Source: Mucilaginibacter oryzae
Lineage (GTDB): Bacteria > Bacteroidota > Bacteroidia > Sphingobacteriales > Sphingobacteriaceae
NCBI RefSeq assembly: GCF_003148845.1
Contig: NZ_QGHA01000002.1
Coordinates: 728,974 to 792,973, forward strand
DNA length: 64,000 bases
Direction: 5' to 3'
Shown: positions 1 through 8,968 of the stretch, piece after piece
How the letters are laid out: each line of letters starts with the position of its first letter
Numbering within the stretch: position 1 is the stretch's first letter
Made by a program: the position numbers and the translations under genes
Notes under the pieces: generated by a model
Seen by the model: the letters and a program-made list of their open reading frames with translations, nothing else
The model's database searches: none
Told to the model about the DNA's origin: nothing

Positions 1-2
1 GA

Positions 3-683
3 AGGTTTACGCCCAAAGAGTTATTTGATCAGTACGTAAATACCCTTTACCAGGCCGCGCAGCTACAGCAGGCCGGTTTGGCTTTTAACGTGTTTGAGAA
101 AGCGGTTATGGGCTATACCAATCTGAAATTAAATCATATAGTACCCGAAAACAGCTCGGTATTAACGGTGATTGATTTTGCAAAATCCAGCAGGGAAAAA
201 CGCATGTGGATTATTGACCTGTTAAGCAGGCAATTGGTATTAAATACTTGGGTGGCCCATGGTTCCGGCAGCGGCGAAGAAATGGCGAACAGTTTTTCTG
301 ACAGGAATGATTCGCATCAAAGCAGCCTTGGTTTTTACGTTACCGACAAACCTTATATTGGCAAACATGGCCGTTCGTTATATCTTGACGGTATGGACGA
401 GGGTTTTAACGGTAGCGCGCGTATGCGCAGCATTGTATTGCATGGCGCTAATTACGTAAGCCAGTCAGCAATTAATGAGCAGGGTTTTTTAGGCAGAAGT
501 TTTGGCTGTCCTGCGGTATCACCAAAATTGGTGAATAAGATCATCAACACCATACAGGGCAAAACCGTTATTTTTATTAATGGCAACGATATTTCGTACA
601 CTTCAAAATATCTTGATGAGGCGGGGCCTTTCAGCTTAATGGCCAGCGCCGATACAACAGCATTTGATTCGGTTAAATTTTAA
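3..683 (+). CDS. Murein L,D-transpeptidase catalytic-domain family protein (5' end outside window)
   Basis: The reading frame is open to the left edge, so the N-terminus is missing. A TTG at 78 is only an internal codon, because frame 3 reads through it without a stop (upstream residues begin RFTPKELFDQYVNTLY). The visible part holds an HG motif (SIVLHGANYVS) followed by GRSFGCPAV, the His and Cys signature of the YkuD_2-type L,D-transpeptidase-like family; the Cys is codon 507-509. Such proteins are exported and are thought to act on peptidoglycan stem peptides. It converges on a second L,D-transpeptidase at 749-2290 and the two share a hairpin terminator. Family assignment is firm from the motif; the reaction (3-3 cross-linking or hydrolysis) is inferred. 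Confidence 0.85.
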   Translation, partial: RFTPKELFDQYVNTLYQAAQLQQAGLAFNVFEKAVMGYTNLKLNHIVPENSSVLTVIDFAKSSREKRMWIIDLLSRQLVLNTWVAHGSGSGEEMANSFSDRNDSHQSSLGFYVTDKPYIGKHGRSLYLDGMDEGFNGSARMRSIVLHGANYVSQSAINEQGFLGRSFGCPAVSPKLVNKIINTIQGKTVIFINGNDISYTSKYLDEAGPFSLMASADTTAFDSVKF

Positions 684-712
684 ATCCAAACCAAGTATAA
701 ACCAAATCATGA

Positions 713-748
713 GCCCGGCTTACTTAACAGTTCGCCGGGCATTTTTAT
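713..748. terminator. Hairpin terminator between convergent transpeptidase genes
   Basis: GCCCGGC at 713-719 pairs with GCCGGGC at 734-740 around a 14-nt loop. A T-rich run follows on the plus strand. The minus-strand reading also ends in A/T-rich sequence next to the stop codon of the gene at 749-2290, so it may work in both directions. Confidence 0.7.
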
Positions 749-2290
749 TTATCTGGCTAATAAACCCTGCAAATGCGAATAAAGTACAATATCCAAACCG
801 TAAACATCCGGGCGATATTGGATCACGCCGTTTTCGTCCGCCCAGCAGGTCACGTAAGTAATGTAAATTGGGGTTTTCTTCGGCAAGCCTATATTGGTTG
901 GCTCTGGCTTATTAACCACCATGTCGTTAGCAATGGTATCCAGGACGGCACCCTCGCCAAAAAGGTTCCTGGCCAGGCCCAGCGGATCGCCCAAACGTAC
1001 GCATCCGTGGCTTACAGCCCGCATGGCATGCCCGAAAGCCGACTTATTGGGGGTATCGTGCAGGTAAACGCTGCTCCGGTTCTTGAAAAGGAACTTAATT
1101 TTGCCTAATGAGTTATCATCACCCGGGCGTTGCTTAAACTCATACTCAAGGTTATCGGGCGTAACCTGCGACCAGTCAATTGTTTCCGGGTCAGCTATCC
1201 GTTTCCCGTTTTTAAATACATCTATGTTTTTATTGGCCAGGTAATAGCGGTCTTCTGCAGCCTCCACAATGATCTCTTTGGTGGCTATACTGCGCGGGAT
1301 ATTCCAAACCGGGTTTACCTGTACGCTATGGATCACGCTGTTTAATATCGGCGTTTCGCGCGGGAAGGGTTTATCAACACGGGCGGTATCGTCAAAATGT
1401 TCAAGCGTATTTTGATTCTGCATGTTGCGGCCCTGGCCAACGCAAACCTTCATGTTTAAAACAGATTTGCCGTCTTCCATTACGTCTAACCGGTAATCCG
1501 GGATATTAACAATCACATATTTAGGCTCGTAAGGCTTGTTTCTCCAGCGTAAACGTTCAAGTGCCACTAATAAATAACGCTTACTTTCTTCCCGGCTTAA
1601 ACCCTCAATGGTGGCGCTGTCGCGATAAGCCTTTTGTATGGCTAAATATTGCGGATTTTTGGGCTGAATGCTGTCAAGATAGGCTTTAAAATCATGATTA
1701 CCAAGGGTAGCAAGCATCCCGAGGCTATCGGGCCGGCGGGTTGCCATAAAGTATCTCGAGTATATTTTTTTAGGGTTAATAACACCGTATTGCACGGCGT
1801 TTGCATATTTAACAAACGCGCCGGCGGTCAGGATTTCCAGTTTGGCTACCGTTTCGTACCCATCTTCGATGGTTTTTATGGCTTTTTTATCCTTTAGTTT
1901 AGCGGTAAGCGTTTTAATTTCATCAGTAGGATAAATGGATGGATCCAAACCATGTTCGTTTAGCCTGCCGATATATTCGGTAAGGGCATCAAAATCGCCG
2001 TTGTTCAAGTGGTTTACCACCAGCAGTGGTTCGTATTCGTTCTTTTTGAAAAACGATTCGATAACCAAAGGGTTGGCTATCTTTTTCCTGTACCTGGCAA
2101 ACACCTTATTGAAAACCGCGATGTATTCGGAGGTGTCGGCTTTTTTAAAGACCGGGTTTTGGGTAACCCTGAACATTTCGTCGGCGATGACCGAGTGCTT
2201 TTTTTTACAACCGGGCAGGGTAAGCAAGGCGATCAAACACGTGGAAAGAATAATAGGTATAAAATGCTTTTTTATAGGGATAGGTATCAT
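749..2290 (-). CDS. L,D-transpeptidase, YcbB/LdtD-like
   Basis: Exported murein L,D-transpeptidase of the large YcbB type, expected to form 3-3 cross-links or anchor proteins in the periplasm. The frame is open upstream to 2371, but the ATG at 2290 is preferred because it starts a clean lipoprotein signal (MIPIPIKKHF then a hydrophobic stretch ending LTLPGC, Cys about residue 28). From this start the protein has 513 residues. The N-terminal half resembles the scaffold domain of YcbB proteins. The catalytic YkuD motif SHGCVRLGDP lies near residues 427-436, with the nucleophile Cys around 430. It is a single gene, convergent with the transpeptidase to its left. The family call is secure; the lipid anchor is inferred from the lipobox. 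Confidence 0.88.
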   Translation of the reverse strand: MIPIPIKKHFIPIILSTCLIALLTLPGCKKKHSVIADEMFRVTQNPVFKKADTSEYIAVFNKVFARYRKKIANPLVIESFFKKNEYEPLLVVNHLNNGDFDALTEYIGRLNEHGLDPSIYPTDEIKTLTAKLKDKKAIKTIEDGYETVAKLEILTAGAFVKYANAVQYGVINPKKIYSRYFMATRRPDSLGMLATLGNHDFKAYLDSIQPKNPQYLAIQKAYRDSATIEGLSREESKRYLLVALERLRWRNKPYEPKYVIVNIPDYRLDVMEDGKSVLNMKVCVGQGRNMQNQNTLEHFDDTARVDKPFPRETPILNSVIHSVQVNPVWNIPRSIATKEIIVEAAEDRYYLANKNIDVFKNGKRIADPETIDWSQVTPDNLEYEFKQRPGDDNSLGKIKFLFKNRSSVYLHDTPNKSAFGHAMRAVSHGCVRLGDPLGLARNLFGEGAVLDTIANDMVVNKPEPTNIGLPKKTPIYITYVTCWADENGVIQYRPDVYGLDIVLYSHLQGLLAR

Positions 2291-2412
2291 ATTGCTTTGA
2301 AGATAGTTAAATATTGCATAGCAATAGCCATACCATAAAACGCCATCATTTTTAATTATTTTTGGACACAATCGTTAATAAACTTAAACCGGCGCGAACC
2401 GTTTTAATTAAA

Positions 2413-2541
2413 ATGAAAACGCTGTTGCCTTATGCCCGAATCATGTTGCTGCGTTTCATGGGTTTAGCACAAGGTTTTAAACCTGTAAATAAAGAAGCAT
2501 CGCTGCAGGTAAATAAATTGCCCGGGGTTTTGTTCAGGTAA
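2413..2541 (+). CDS. Possible 42-aa small ORF of unknown function
   Basis: ATG at 2413 is preceded by an AT-rich leader (taattaaa) and opens a 42-codon frame starting MKTLLPYARIMLLRFMGL. It lies in the 400-base gap between the transpeptidase (divergent) and the DinB-like gene. No family is recognised and the length is close to what chance allows. The rest of 2372-2776 shows no other convincing gene. Confidence 0.2.
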   Translation: MKTLLPYARIMLLRFMGLAQGFKPVNKEASLQVNKLPGVLFR

Positions 2542-2776
2542 AAAGGCAAATATATTTTGTCAGTTCAGCGAAATCATGGTGGTGACTGTGACGTTTTTTC
2601 AGACATTGCCAGCGCTGTTACCGGTCGGTTCCCGGCAACATGGAGTTTGGACTCTGTACTTTATGGAGACGAACACTTCGGTGCGGATTCAACAAACCGG
2701 CTGCGGACATCAAGCACGGGCATTGACGGTTGCTCATAACAGTTAATTACGACGAATATAAGCCTTATAAAAAACA

Positions 2777-3298
2777 ATGAAATCTGCCGATAAACTACCT
2801 GAAGTATGGCTTCGCGGTCCGTTGAATGATATACCGGCTTTGCTGCAACCTGTAGCGCATGCTTTGCTGCAAGCCCGCGAAGAGCTGAACGAACTGATGG
2901 CTGGTTTTCCGGATAACTTGCTTTGGGAAAAGGTTGCCGGTATGGCATCGCCTGGTTTTCATTTACAGCACTTAACGGGGGTGCTCAACAGGCTGTTTAC
3001 CTATGCAAAAGGGGAGTTATTAAGCGGGGAGCAATTGGCTTACCTTGCTGCCGAAGGCAAGCCGGATGATACCGGAATAACTACATCTCAATTGATCAAA
3101 GCCTTTAATGATCAGGTTGATGAAGCCTTGCGACAACTCAAGGCTACAGAGCAAGCTACATTAACCGATTGGAGAGGGGTGGGCCGGGCTCAACTGCCAT
3201 CCACTGTTATCGGTTTGTATACCCATGCTGCCGAGCATACCATGCGGCATTTGGGGCAGATGATTGTTACGGTGAAAGTACTTAAAAAAGGGCTGTAA
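2777..3298 (+). CDS. DinB-like (DinB_2) family protein
   Basis: A 173-residue four-helix-bundle protein of the DinB/YfiT type. His residues are placed as in the family: HLQHL near residues 62-66 and a HAAEHTMRHLGQ stretch near 150-161, which would form the metal site. Many members are thiol-dependent transferases or have no known role. It stands alone, about 400 bases from its left neighbour and more than 500 from any firm gene on its right. The fold call is good; substrate and function are not known. Confidence 0.8.
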   Translation: MKSADKLPEVWLRGPLNDIPALLQPVAHALLQAREELNELMAGFPDNLLWEKVAGMASPGFHLQHLTGVLNRLFTYAKGELLSGEQLAYLAAEGKPDDTGITTSQLIKAFNDQVDEALRQLKATEQATLTDWRGVGRAQLPSTVIGLYTHAAEHTMRHLGQMIVTVKVLKKGL

Positions 3299-3820
3299 CC
3301 GAGGTTAATCGGTTTCGGCCTGCTTGATAAATACTTGTCCTCAACATTTTTTTAAAGATTTCAAATCATCGCATCAATTCTTTTGTCCGGCTTTTTTTTA
3401 TTCAAAATATTGATAATCTTTATATTGGATAAGGCATTTATGCAATCAATATTTTTTGCAGAAAGGGTACTTTTTGATTTGCTATAATTGAAGCTGTCAT
3501 TTCCTTGTTAAATTTTTTCTTTTTCTAATCATCAAAATTTGCTTAAGCAGGCGCTTAATAAGCCTGATTATCCTTTTGATGATGGTTTTATGCTCTGTTT
3601 GTAAAAAAAAAGCATCTGATTTAACAATTTCTATATCAGTCATTTATTTCACAAATGAAGCATTATATCCACAAAAGTTTGAGCTTTAAAGAACAATTAC
3701 TTAAAAGATTCGTTCATTTGTTTTTAAATAGTATGATATTGTATTAATGTTTTGATTTTAATACAATATTGAATTACTTTTGGTAGAGCTTATTCTTTTG
3801 TTACGTAAAATATAACTGTT
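3299..3820. other. Long AT-rich gap upstream of the isoprenoid cluster
   Basis: About 520 bases, clearly more AT-rich than the neighbouring genes, with many T runs and no convincing ORF. It, or the region up to 4063, must hold the promoter for the phytoene synthase operon. I could not pin down a TTTG/TAnnTTTG Bacteroidota promoter with confidence. Confidence 0.4.
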
Positions 3821-4063
3821 ATGATTCGTTTCGCCTTACCTGGTTTTACTATCACAAAAGGAAATATAGCTTTCCTTGATTCCATACTTTCAGGATTAGG
3901 CTCGGCAGTCGGCTTTCCTGGAACAATTGCTGTTATTTTTAGGGTAGATCAAAATACTTTCCGGCGGATTGGTAGTTTTCTTGAAACTCACCGATGTATG
4001 GTTCCCTTTGTCATTAACGGCAAGGGTTACCACTCAATTACTCATTCAACACCTCAATCATAA
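3821..4063 (+). CDS. Doubtful 80-aa ORF abutting phytoene synthase; may be a gene remnant read backwards
   Basis: An 80-codon frame (MIRFALPGFTITKG...) ends exactly one base before the ATG of the phytoene synthase gene, which would fit a leader gene. No family is recognised. The minus strand of the same stretch reads, without stops for about 40 codons, VTLAVNDKGNHTSVSF followed by a Pro-rich turn, which resembles the end of an Ig/PKD/HYR-like beta domain, then shifts frame. So the segment could instead be a decayed fragment of a minus-strand adhesin-type gene. Both readings are weak. Confidence 0.25.
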   Translation: MIRFALPGFTITKGNIAFLDSILSGLGSAVGFPGTIAVIFRVDQNTFRRIGSFLETHRCMVPFVINGKGYHSITHSTPQS

Positions 4064-4900
4064 ATGAAAGAACGATTTGATGTTTTATCTGCCAAGTGCA
4101 GCCGGGAAACAACGCGCCTTTACAGTACCAGCTTTTCTTTAGGTATACTTTTTTTCGATAAGGAGGTGCGTCACCCTATTTATGCCATTTATGGATTTGT
4201 AAGGTTGGCCGATGAGATTGTAGACAGTTTTCACGATTATCCCAAATCCCAAATGCTGGCCGAATTAAAGGAAGAAACGTTTACCGCCATTGAACGCGGC
4301 ATCAGTATCAACCCGGTCATCAATTCCTTTCAGCAGGTGGTGAACAGGTTTGGCATCAAACGCGAATGGATTGAACTGTTCCTGAAAAGCATGGAAATGG
4401 ATCTGGCCGACCAGGTTTACAATCCGGAAAAGTATGATGAATATATATTAGGATCTGCGCAGGTGGTTGGGCTGATGTGCTTACATGTATTCACTAAAGG
4501 TAACCAAGATGAGTTTGAAAGGTTGAGGATCCCTGCTATGAAATTGGGTTCCGCTTTTCAAAAGGTTAATTTTCTGAGAGATGTGAACGCGGACTACGAG
4601 GCTTTGAACCGGACCTATTTTCCCAATGTCGACCTGTCCGCATTTTCGGATGCCGACAAGCGGGAGATCGAGGACGATATTTTGAGGGAATTTGATGAGG
4701 CGCTGGGCGGCATCAGGCAATTACCGCGTTCCTGCCGCAAGGGGGTTTATCTGGCCTATGTTTATTATCGCAAGTTATTTACCAAGATAGCTAAGGTTCC
4801 TGCGCAAAAAGTAATGCAGGAAAGAATCCGGGTATCTAATGGTCATAAGTTTTACTTAATGTTCGATTCCCTTGTACGTTATAAGCTAAATGTATTGTAG
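4064..4900 (+). CDS. crtB: Phytoene/squalene synthase family protein (phytoene synthase)
   Basis: Condenses two geranylgeranyl diphosphates (or farnesyl diphosphates, if squalene-like) head to head, the first committed step to carotenoids. The 278-residue protein has both Asp-rich Mg-diphosphate motifs: DEIVD at residues 50-54 and DVNAD at 173-177 (within NFLRDVNADYE). Length and the early YSTSF motif fit bacterial CrtB. It is the first firm gene of a plus-strand run that continues with IPP isomerase 145 bases downstream, which supports a carotenoid role. No crtI or crtY is recognisable in the window, so the rest of the pathway must lie elsewhere or use a diverged enzyme such as the FAD oxidoreductase at 7721. 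Confidence 0.88.
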   Translation: MKERFDVLSAKCSRETTRLYSTSFSLGILFFDKEVRHPIYAIYGFVRLADEIVDSFHDYPKSQMLAELKEETFTAIERGISINPVINSFQQVVNRFGIKREWIELFLKSMEMDLADQVYNPEKYDEYILGSAQVVGLMCLHVFTKGNQDEFERLRIPAMKLGSAFQKVNFLRDVNADYEALNRTYFPNVDLSAFSDADKREIEDDILREFDEALGGIRQLPRSCRKGVYLAYVYYRKLFTKIAKVPAQKVMQERIRVSNGHKFYLMFDSLVRYKLNVL

Positions 4901-5045
4901 TAATTCGCTGCCGGTTTTGTGTGATATACAGAACCATGATAAATGTCTTTAATCATCAATAAAATATAATAAACCCGTGGCGTCGCTGCAATAACCTATT
5001 GATTCGCGCCGCCGCCGGTTAGCTAAAAAATTAAATAAGTTAGAA

Positions 5046-5567
5046 TTGAAGGAAAGTGTAATCATTGTAAATGCTGATGGTCAATCCATCGGGGCCATGG
5101 AAAAAATGGAAGCACATCGTTCGGGTACGCTGCACCGCGCTTTTTCTGTGTTTATATTCAACAGCAAAGGCCGGTTGCTGCTCCAGCAGCGTGCCCTGGA
5201 TAAATACCATTCGGCAGGGTTATGGACCAATACCTGCTGCAGCCATCCGCGTTTTGGGGAATCTACACCCGACGCAGCACACCGCCGTTTGCGGGAAGAA
5301 ATGGGTGTGGACTGCGAACTGACAGAACTATTCGCGTTCAGTTACCGCCACGAATTTGATAACGGGCTCATCGAAAATGAGTATGATCATGTATTCCTGG
5401 GCATTACTGATGATCTGCCGCTGCCAGATCCGGCGGAGGTAGCCTGTTTCCGATACCTTTCTGTAGATGAATTGGCATTGGAATTATCAGAGCGGCCGGA
5501 TGAATTTACCGCCTGGTTCAAGATTTGTGTAGAAAAGGTATTAGAGATCTATTATCAAATTGTGTAA
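5046..5567 (+). CDS. idi: Isopentenyl-diphosphate delta-isomerase, type 1
   Basis: Interconverts IPP and DMAPP, feeding isoprenoid synthesis. The 173-residue protein is a Nudix-fold type 1 enzyme. Visible residues: metal-binding His24 and His30, TNTCCSHP at 61-68 holding the catalytic Cys65 and His67, the RRLREEMG Nudix helix at 80-87, and ENEYDH at 110-115 with Glu110/Glu112. The start is a TTG; there is no ATG in frame upstream before a stop and the sequence at the TTG matches the usual family N-terminus. It lies between crtB and folE with gaps of 145 and 101 bases. Confidence 0.93.
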   Translation: MKESVIIVNADGQSIGAMEKMEAHRSGTLHRAFSVFIFNSKGRLLLQQRALDKYHSAGLWTNTCCSHPRFGESTPDAAHRRLREEMGVDCELTELFAFSYRHEFDNGLIENEYDHVFLGITDDLPLPDPAEVACFRYLSVDELALELSERPDEFTAWFKICVEKVLEIYYQIV

Positions 5568-5668
5568 CGATGAATGTTCTTACACAAATGCTATTGTCCC
5601 GAAGACATATTTGCTGGTCGGCAATTTACCCGCCGGTCTTATCCGTTAACTTATGCTGATGCAATTTC

Positions 5669-6352
5669 ATGTTAAAAAACGAAGCTGAAAACAACTTAAC
5701 CCTGGAACAGATAGTTCCTGATCTTGACGATAACCATTACAATTATTCATTGAACACGCCGCTCCGTCCCGACGCTTTTGAAATGGACGATGATACCAAA
5801 GTTGAATTGATATCCCGGCACTTTACCGCCATTATGGAAACCCTGGGAATGGACCTGACCGACGACAGCCTGAAAGATACGCCCCGGCGCGTTGCCAAAA
5901 TGTATGTGAAGGAAATATTCAGCGGCCTTAACCCCGCCAATAAACCCAGGCCCACCTTATTTAAAAATCCATTCAACTATAACCAGATGCTGGTTGAGCG
6001 CAATATAGCTGTGTTTAGCAATTGCGAGCACCATTTTGTGCCTATTGTAGGCAAAGCCCATGTTGGTTACATCAGCAACGGGCAGGTAATCGGCTTATCC
6101 AAACTGAACAGGATTGTACAATATTGTTGTCAAAGGCCGCAGGTGCAGGAACGGCTGACCATCCAGATTGCAAGCATGTTGAAAGAAGCTTTGGGAACCG
6201 AGGATGTAGCCGTTATTGTTGACGCGCACCACCATTGCGTTTCCAGCCGGGGGATCAGGGATGCAGGCAGTACAACGCTCACGGCCGAATACAGCGGCCG
6301 ATTTTTAAACGCGGAAACCAAAACCGAATTTTTGAAATACATCGGATCATGA
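5669..6352 (+). CDS. folE: GTP cyclohydrolase I
   Basis: Makes 7,8-dihydroneopterin triphosphate from GTP, for folate and other pterins. The 227-residue protein has the Zn ligands Cys119 and His122 in NCEHHF and Cys190 in HHHCVSSRG, plus the QERLT motif. The N-terminus of about 45 residues is longer than in minimal enzymes. Its stop overlaps the start of the SDR gene (ATGA at 6349-6352), so the two are translationally coupled. Its place inside an isoprenoid/flavin cluster next to a blue-light sensor suggests supply of a pterin for a particular purpose (for example a photolyase antenna or pterin-dependent enzyme) rather than housekeeping folate; that is inference. Confidence 0.95.
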   Translation: MLKNEAENNLTLEQIVPDLDDNHYNYSLNTPLRPDAFEMDDDTKVELISRHFTAIMETLGMDLTDDSLKDTPRRVAKMYVKEIFSGLNPANKPRPTLFKNPFNYNQMLVERNIAVFSNCEHHFVPIVGKAHVGYISNGQVIGLSKLNRIVQYCCQRPQVQERLTIQIASMLKEALGTEDVAVIVDAHHHCVSSRGIRDAGSTTLTAEYSGRFLNAETKTEFLKYIGS

Positions 6353-7065
6353 ATTTTAACGAAAAAAACATTGTCGTAGTTGGCGGCAGTTCCGGCATCG
6401 GCTTAGCCTTGGTTAAATTGCTACATGCGCAAAATGCCAATGTTTATGTGGTGTCGAGATCAGCCTCGCAGGAGTGGCCGGAGGCGGTTCATTACCTCAA
6501 AGCAGATGTAACAGGTAACCTGGATGCGCTGGAGGCGTTTTTGCCGGAAGTGCTGCATGGCCTGGTTTACTCGGTGGGCAGCATCAACCTGAAACCCTTT
6601 ACAAGGTTAACTGCCGAAGATTTTTTAAACGACTTTAAACTTAACGCCTTGGGGGCAGCCGCCGTGATCAGGCATGCGGTTGTGCCGCTCAAAAAAGCCG
6701 GGGGCGCATCCATTGTATTAATTAGTTCAGTTGCCGCCGCAACAGGTATGCCTTACCACGCCAGCATTGCCGCGGCCAAGGGCGCTGTAGAGGGTATGGC
6801 GCTTTCATTGGCTGCCGAATTTGCCTCGCAACAGATCAGGGTAAATGTAGCCGCGCCCGCTTTAACCGATACGCCGCTGGCGCAGAACCTGCTGAATACC
6901 CCCGAAAAACGGGAAGCTTCGGCAAAGCGCCACCCCATGGGCAAGATAGGGCGGCCCCAGGATATCAGCCAGCTGATCGCTTTTTTATTGTCTGACGAAA
7001 GCAACTGGATGACAGGTCAGATTATTGGGGTTGACGGTGGTTTAGGAAATTTAAAAACAAGCTGA
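6349..7065 (+). CDS. Short-chain dehydrogenase/reductase lacking the catalytic Tyr
   Basis: A 238-residue SDR starting at the ATG overlapping the folE stop. The cofactor-binding GGSSGIG is at residues 12-18, the structural Asn in LNALGA near 99-104, and the active-site Ser at 127 (LISSVAA). The YxxxK pair should fall 13 residues later: Lys144 is present (IAAAKGAVEG) but the Tyr position, 140, is Ile (codon ATT). A Tyr at 136 is out of register. So the protein either uses different chemistry or is a binding protein. The end VDGGLGN is typical of the family. It sits between folE and a flavin reductase with 4-base spacing downstream, clearly one operon. A pterin or flavin substrate is possible but unproven. 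Confidence 0.85.
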   Translation: MNFNEKNIVVVGGSSGIGLALVKLLHAQNANVYVVSRSASQEWPEAVHYLKADVTGNLDALEAFLPEVLHGLVYSVGSINLKPFTRLTAEDFLNDFKLNALGAAAVIRHAVVPLKKAGGASIVLISSVAAATGMPYHASIAAAKGAVEGMALSLAAEFASQQIRVNVAAPALTDTPLAQNLLNTPEKREASAKRHPMGKIGRPQDISQLIAFLLSDESNWMTGQIIGVDGGLGNLKTS

Positions 7066-7069
7066 TAGC

Positions 7070-7717
7070 ATGAAGATCACGAGTGAAGAAATCGGTCGGT
7101 TAGAAAAATATTACCGGATCAGTTTGATCAATAGCCTGATAGGTTACCGATCGCTTAACCTGCTGGGTACGGCAGGGGTTAGCGGTATTACCAATTTGTG
7201 TATCATCAGTTCGACGTTTCACCTGGGGGCAAACCCGCCGCTTATCGGGTTGGTGATCCGGCCCGAACGTGAACATAACGATACTTTACGTAACATCAGG
7301 GCTACCGGGCAGTATACGCTTAACAATGTACTGCCCGAATGGTATATGCAGGCGCATCAAACCAGTGCCAGCTATGCTTCCGGGGTATCCGAATTTGATG
7401 CCTGTGGTTTTCACAAATTGTATCTTCCGGATTTTAAGGCACCGTTTGTGCGTGAATCAAATATCCGCATCGGCCTTGAACTTCGGGAGGTGGTCGACAT
7501 GGAAATTAATGGCACAACGATCGTGGTTGGCGAAATCCTACATATTTTAATGGAAAATGATTTGATTGCTGAAGATGGCACCGTATTACACAGCGCTGCC
7601 AAAACCCTGACGGTAGCCGGACTGGATACCTATTATCTGCCACAGCCGCTGGGGCAACTGGCTTACGCCAAGCCTGGCGTTGAACCGCACGTAAAAGAAG
7701 CCCCTGCAAAAGCTTAG
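7070..7717 (+). CDS. Flavin reductase-like domain protein (FMN-binding)
   Basis: The 215-residue protein matches the DIM6/NTAB flavin reductase-like split-barrel: NSLIGYRSLNLLGT near the N-terminus, an SSTFHLGANPPLIGLVIRP segment, and DTLRNIRATGQYTLN, the usual FMN-binding neighbourhood. Such proteins reduce FMN or FAD with NAD(P)H and pass it to a partner oxygenase. It begins 4 bases after the SDR stop and ends 3 bases before the FAD oxidoreductase, so co-translation is likely. The adjacent MpaB-like oxygenase and FAD enzyme are natural candidates for partners. Function beyond the fold is inferred. Confidence 0.85.
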   Translation: MKITSEEIGRLEKYYRISLINSLIGYRSLNLLGTAGVSGITNLCIISSTFHLGANPPLIGLVIRPEREHNDTLRNIRATGQYTLNNVLPEWYMQAHQTSASYASGVSEFDACGFHKLYLPDFKAPFVRESNIRIGLELREVVDMEINGTTIVVGEILHILMENDLIAEDGTVLHSAAKTLTVAGLDTYYLPQPLGQLAYAKPGVEPHVKEAPAKA

Positions 7718-7720
7718 CGT

Positions 7721-8968
7721 ATGAAAAAAAATGCAGAAGTAATTATAGTTGGTGCCGGGCTTGCGGGCTTGACAGCAGCCAAGGTTTTAAAAGCCGCCGG
7801 AAAATCTGTGCTGGTTCTGGAGGCATCCGATGCGGTAGGAGGCAGGGTACGGACAGACGAGGTAGACGGTTTCCTGCTCGACCGGGGGTTCCAGGTTTTT
7901 TTAACGGCATACCCCGAAGCCCAAAAACACCTGGACTATAAAGCGCTTGATCTTTGCAAATTTGACCCCGGCGCACTGATCCTGAGCCGGGATGGAATTA
8001 CCGAGCTGGGCGATCCGATCAGGCGGCCGGGCTCGCTGGTTAGCACCCTGTTTTCCGGCGCAGCTACATTCGCTGATAAAATGCGGATGCTCCGTTTAAA
8101 GCTGATGTTATCCGGAAAACGTATAGACGAAATCTTTTCAGAACAGGAAATCTCCACCACCGAATATCTGAAAAACAAAGGCTTCAGCGCCACCATCATG
8201 AATAACTTTTTCCGCCCGTTCATGACCGGTATTTTTCTCGAAAATCATTTAAGTACTTCAAGCCGGATGTTTGAATTTGTTTTCAAAATGTTCAGCGAGG
8301 GCGATGCGTGCATCCCTGCAAAAGGTATGGGGATGATCCCTAAACAACTTGCCAGCTGCCTTGAACCGCATGAAATACTGTTTCATCAAAACGTTTCCGC
8401 AATAGCGGGTGGCACGGTTTCAACCACAGAAGGGGTTAACTACGAAGCCGACGTTGTACTTGTAGCTACAGACCCGTTAAGTTCACCTTTAGGTGATAAA
8501 AATTCAACGATCAGCTATCACCCGGTTAGCAATATGTATTTCGTTGCCGGGCAAAGGCCATTTAAACAGCCGTTAATCGCCCTGAATACATTGCCGCGAA
8601 AACTGGTTAATAACATAGCGGTAATGGACAGGATAGCTCCGGGCTATGCTCCTGATGGTAAAAGCTTAATCTCCTTATCGCTTATCGGCGACCACTCCGG
8701 TGCCGATAAGGCTGAACTGCAGGCGAATGTGATCAGCGAACTGAAATTCTGGTACCCGGACGCGGTGAATTGGAAGCACCTGAAAACATACCATATCAAG
8801 TATGCACTCCCGAACGACGACCATGTTGTGAATCAGCCTGACAGTAAAGCGCTGCAACTGAATGAGCAATGTTTTGTTTGTGGCGATTACCTGATGAATG
8901 GCTCGATTAATGCAGCTATGAAAAGCGGAAGACTGGCTGCGGAAGCAATTATAAACACCATGAGCTAA
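7721..8968 (+). CDS. NAD(P)/FAD-dependent amine-oxidase/desaturase-like oxidoreductase
   Basis: A 415-residue flavoprotein with the FAD dinucleotide motif [13 protein letters not shown] at residues 10-22, a second GGRVRTD motif at about 41-47, and a C-terminal [17 protein letters not shown] typical of the amine oxidase/phytoene desaturase superfamily. It is shorter than CrtI (about 490) and closer to protoporphyrinogen-oxidase-like or plant-desaturase-like proteins. It lies in the operon with phytoene synthase, so a role in desaturating or oxidising an isoprenoid is plausible. Its last base overlaps the ATG of the next gene (TAATG at 8966-8970), showing tight coupling. Confidence 0.85.
   Translation: MKKNAEVIIVGAGLAGLTAAKVLKAAGKSVLVLEASDAVGGRVRTDEVDGFLLDRGFQVFLTAYPEAQKHLDYKALDLCKFDPGALILSRDGITELGDPIRRPGSLVSTLFSGAATFADKMRMLRLKLMLSGKRIDEIFSEQEISTTEYLKNKGFSATIMNNFFRPFMTGIFLENHLSTSSRMFEFVFKMFSEGDACIPAKGMGMIPKQLASCLEPHEILFHQNVSAIAGGTVSTTEGVNYEADVVLVATDPLSSPLGDKNSTISYHPVSNMYFVAGQRPFKQPLIALNTLPRKLVNNIAVMDRIAPGYAPDGKSLISLSLIGDHSGADKAELQANVISELKFWYPDAVNWKHLKTYHIKYALPNDDHVVNQPDSKALQLNEQCFVCGDYLMNGSINAAMKSGRLAAEAIINTMS

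Noticed and set aside
78..683. ORF starting at the TTG at 78 as a complete gene
   Set aside because: The frame is open to the left edge and upstream codons look coding, so the gene is partial and the TTG is internal.
2557..2739. 60-aa ORF before the DinB-like gene
   Set aside because: No family, no leader signal and poor codon pattern; it overlaps an equally weak minus-strand frame.
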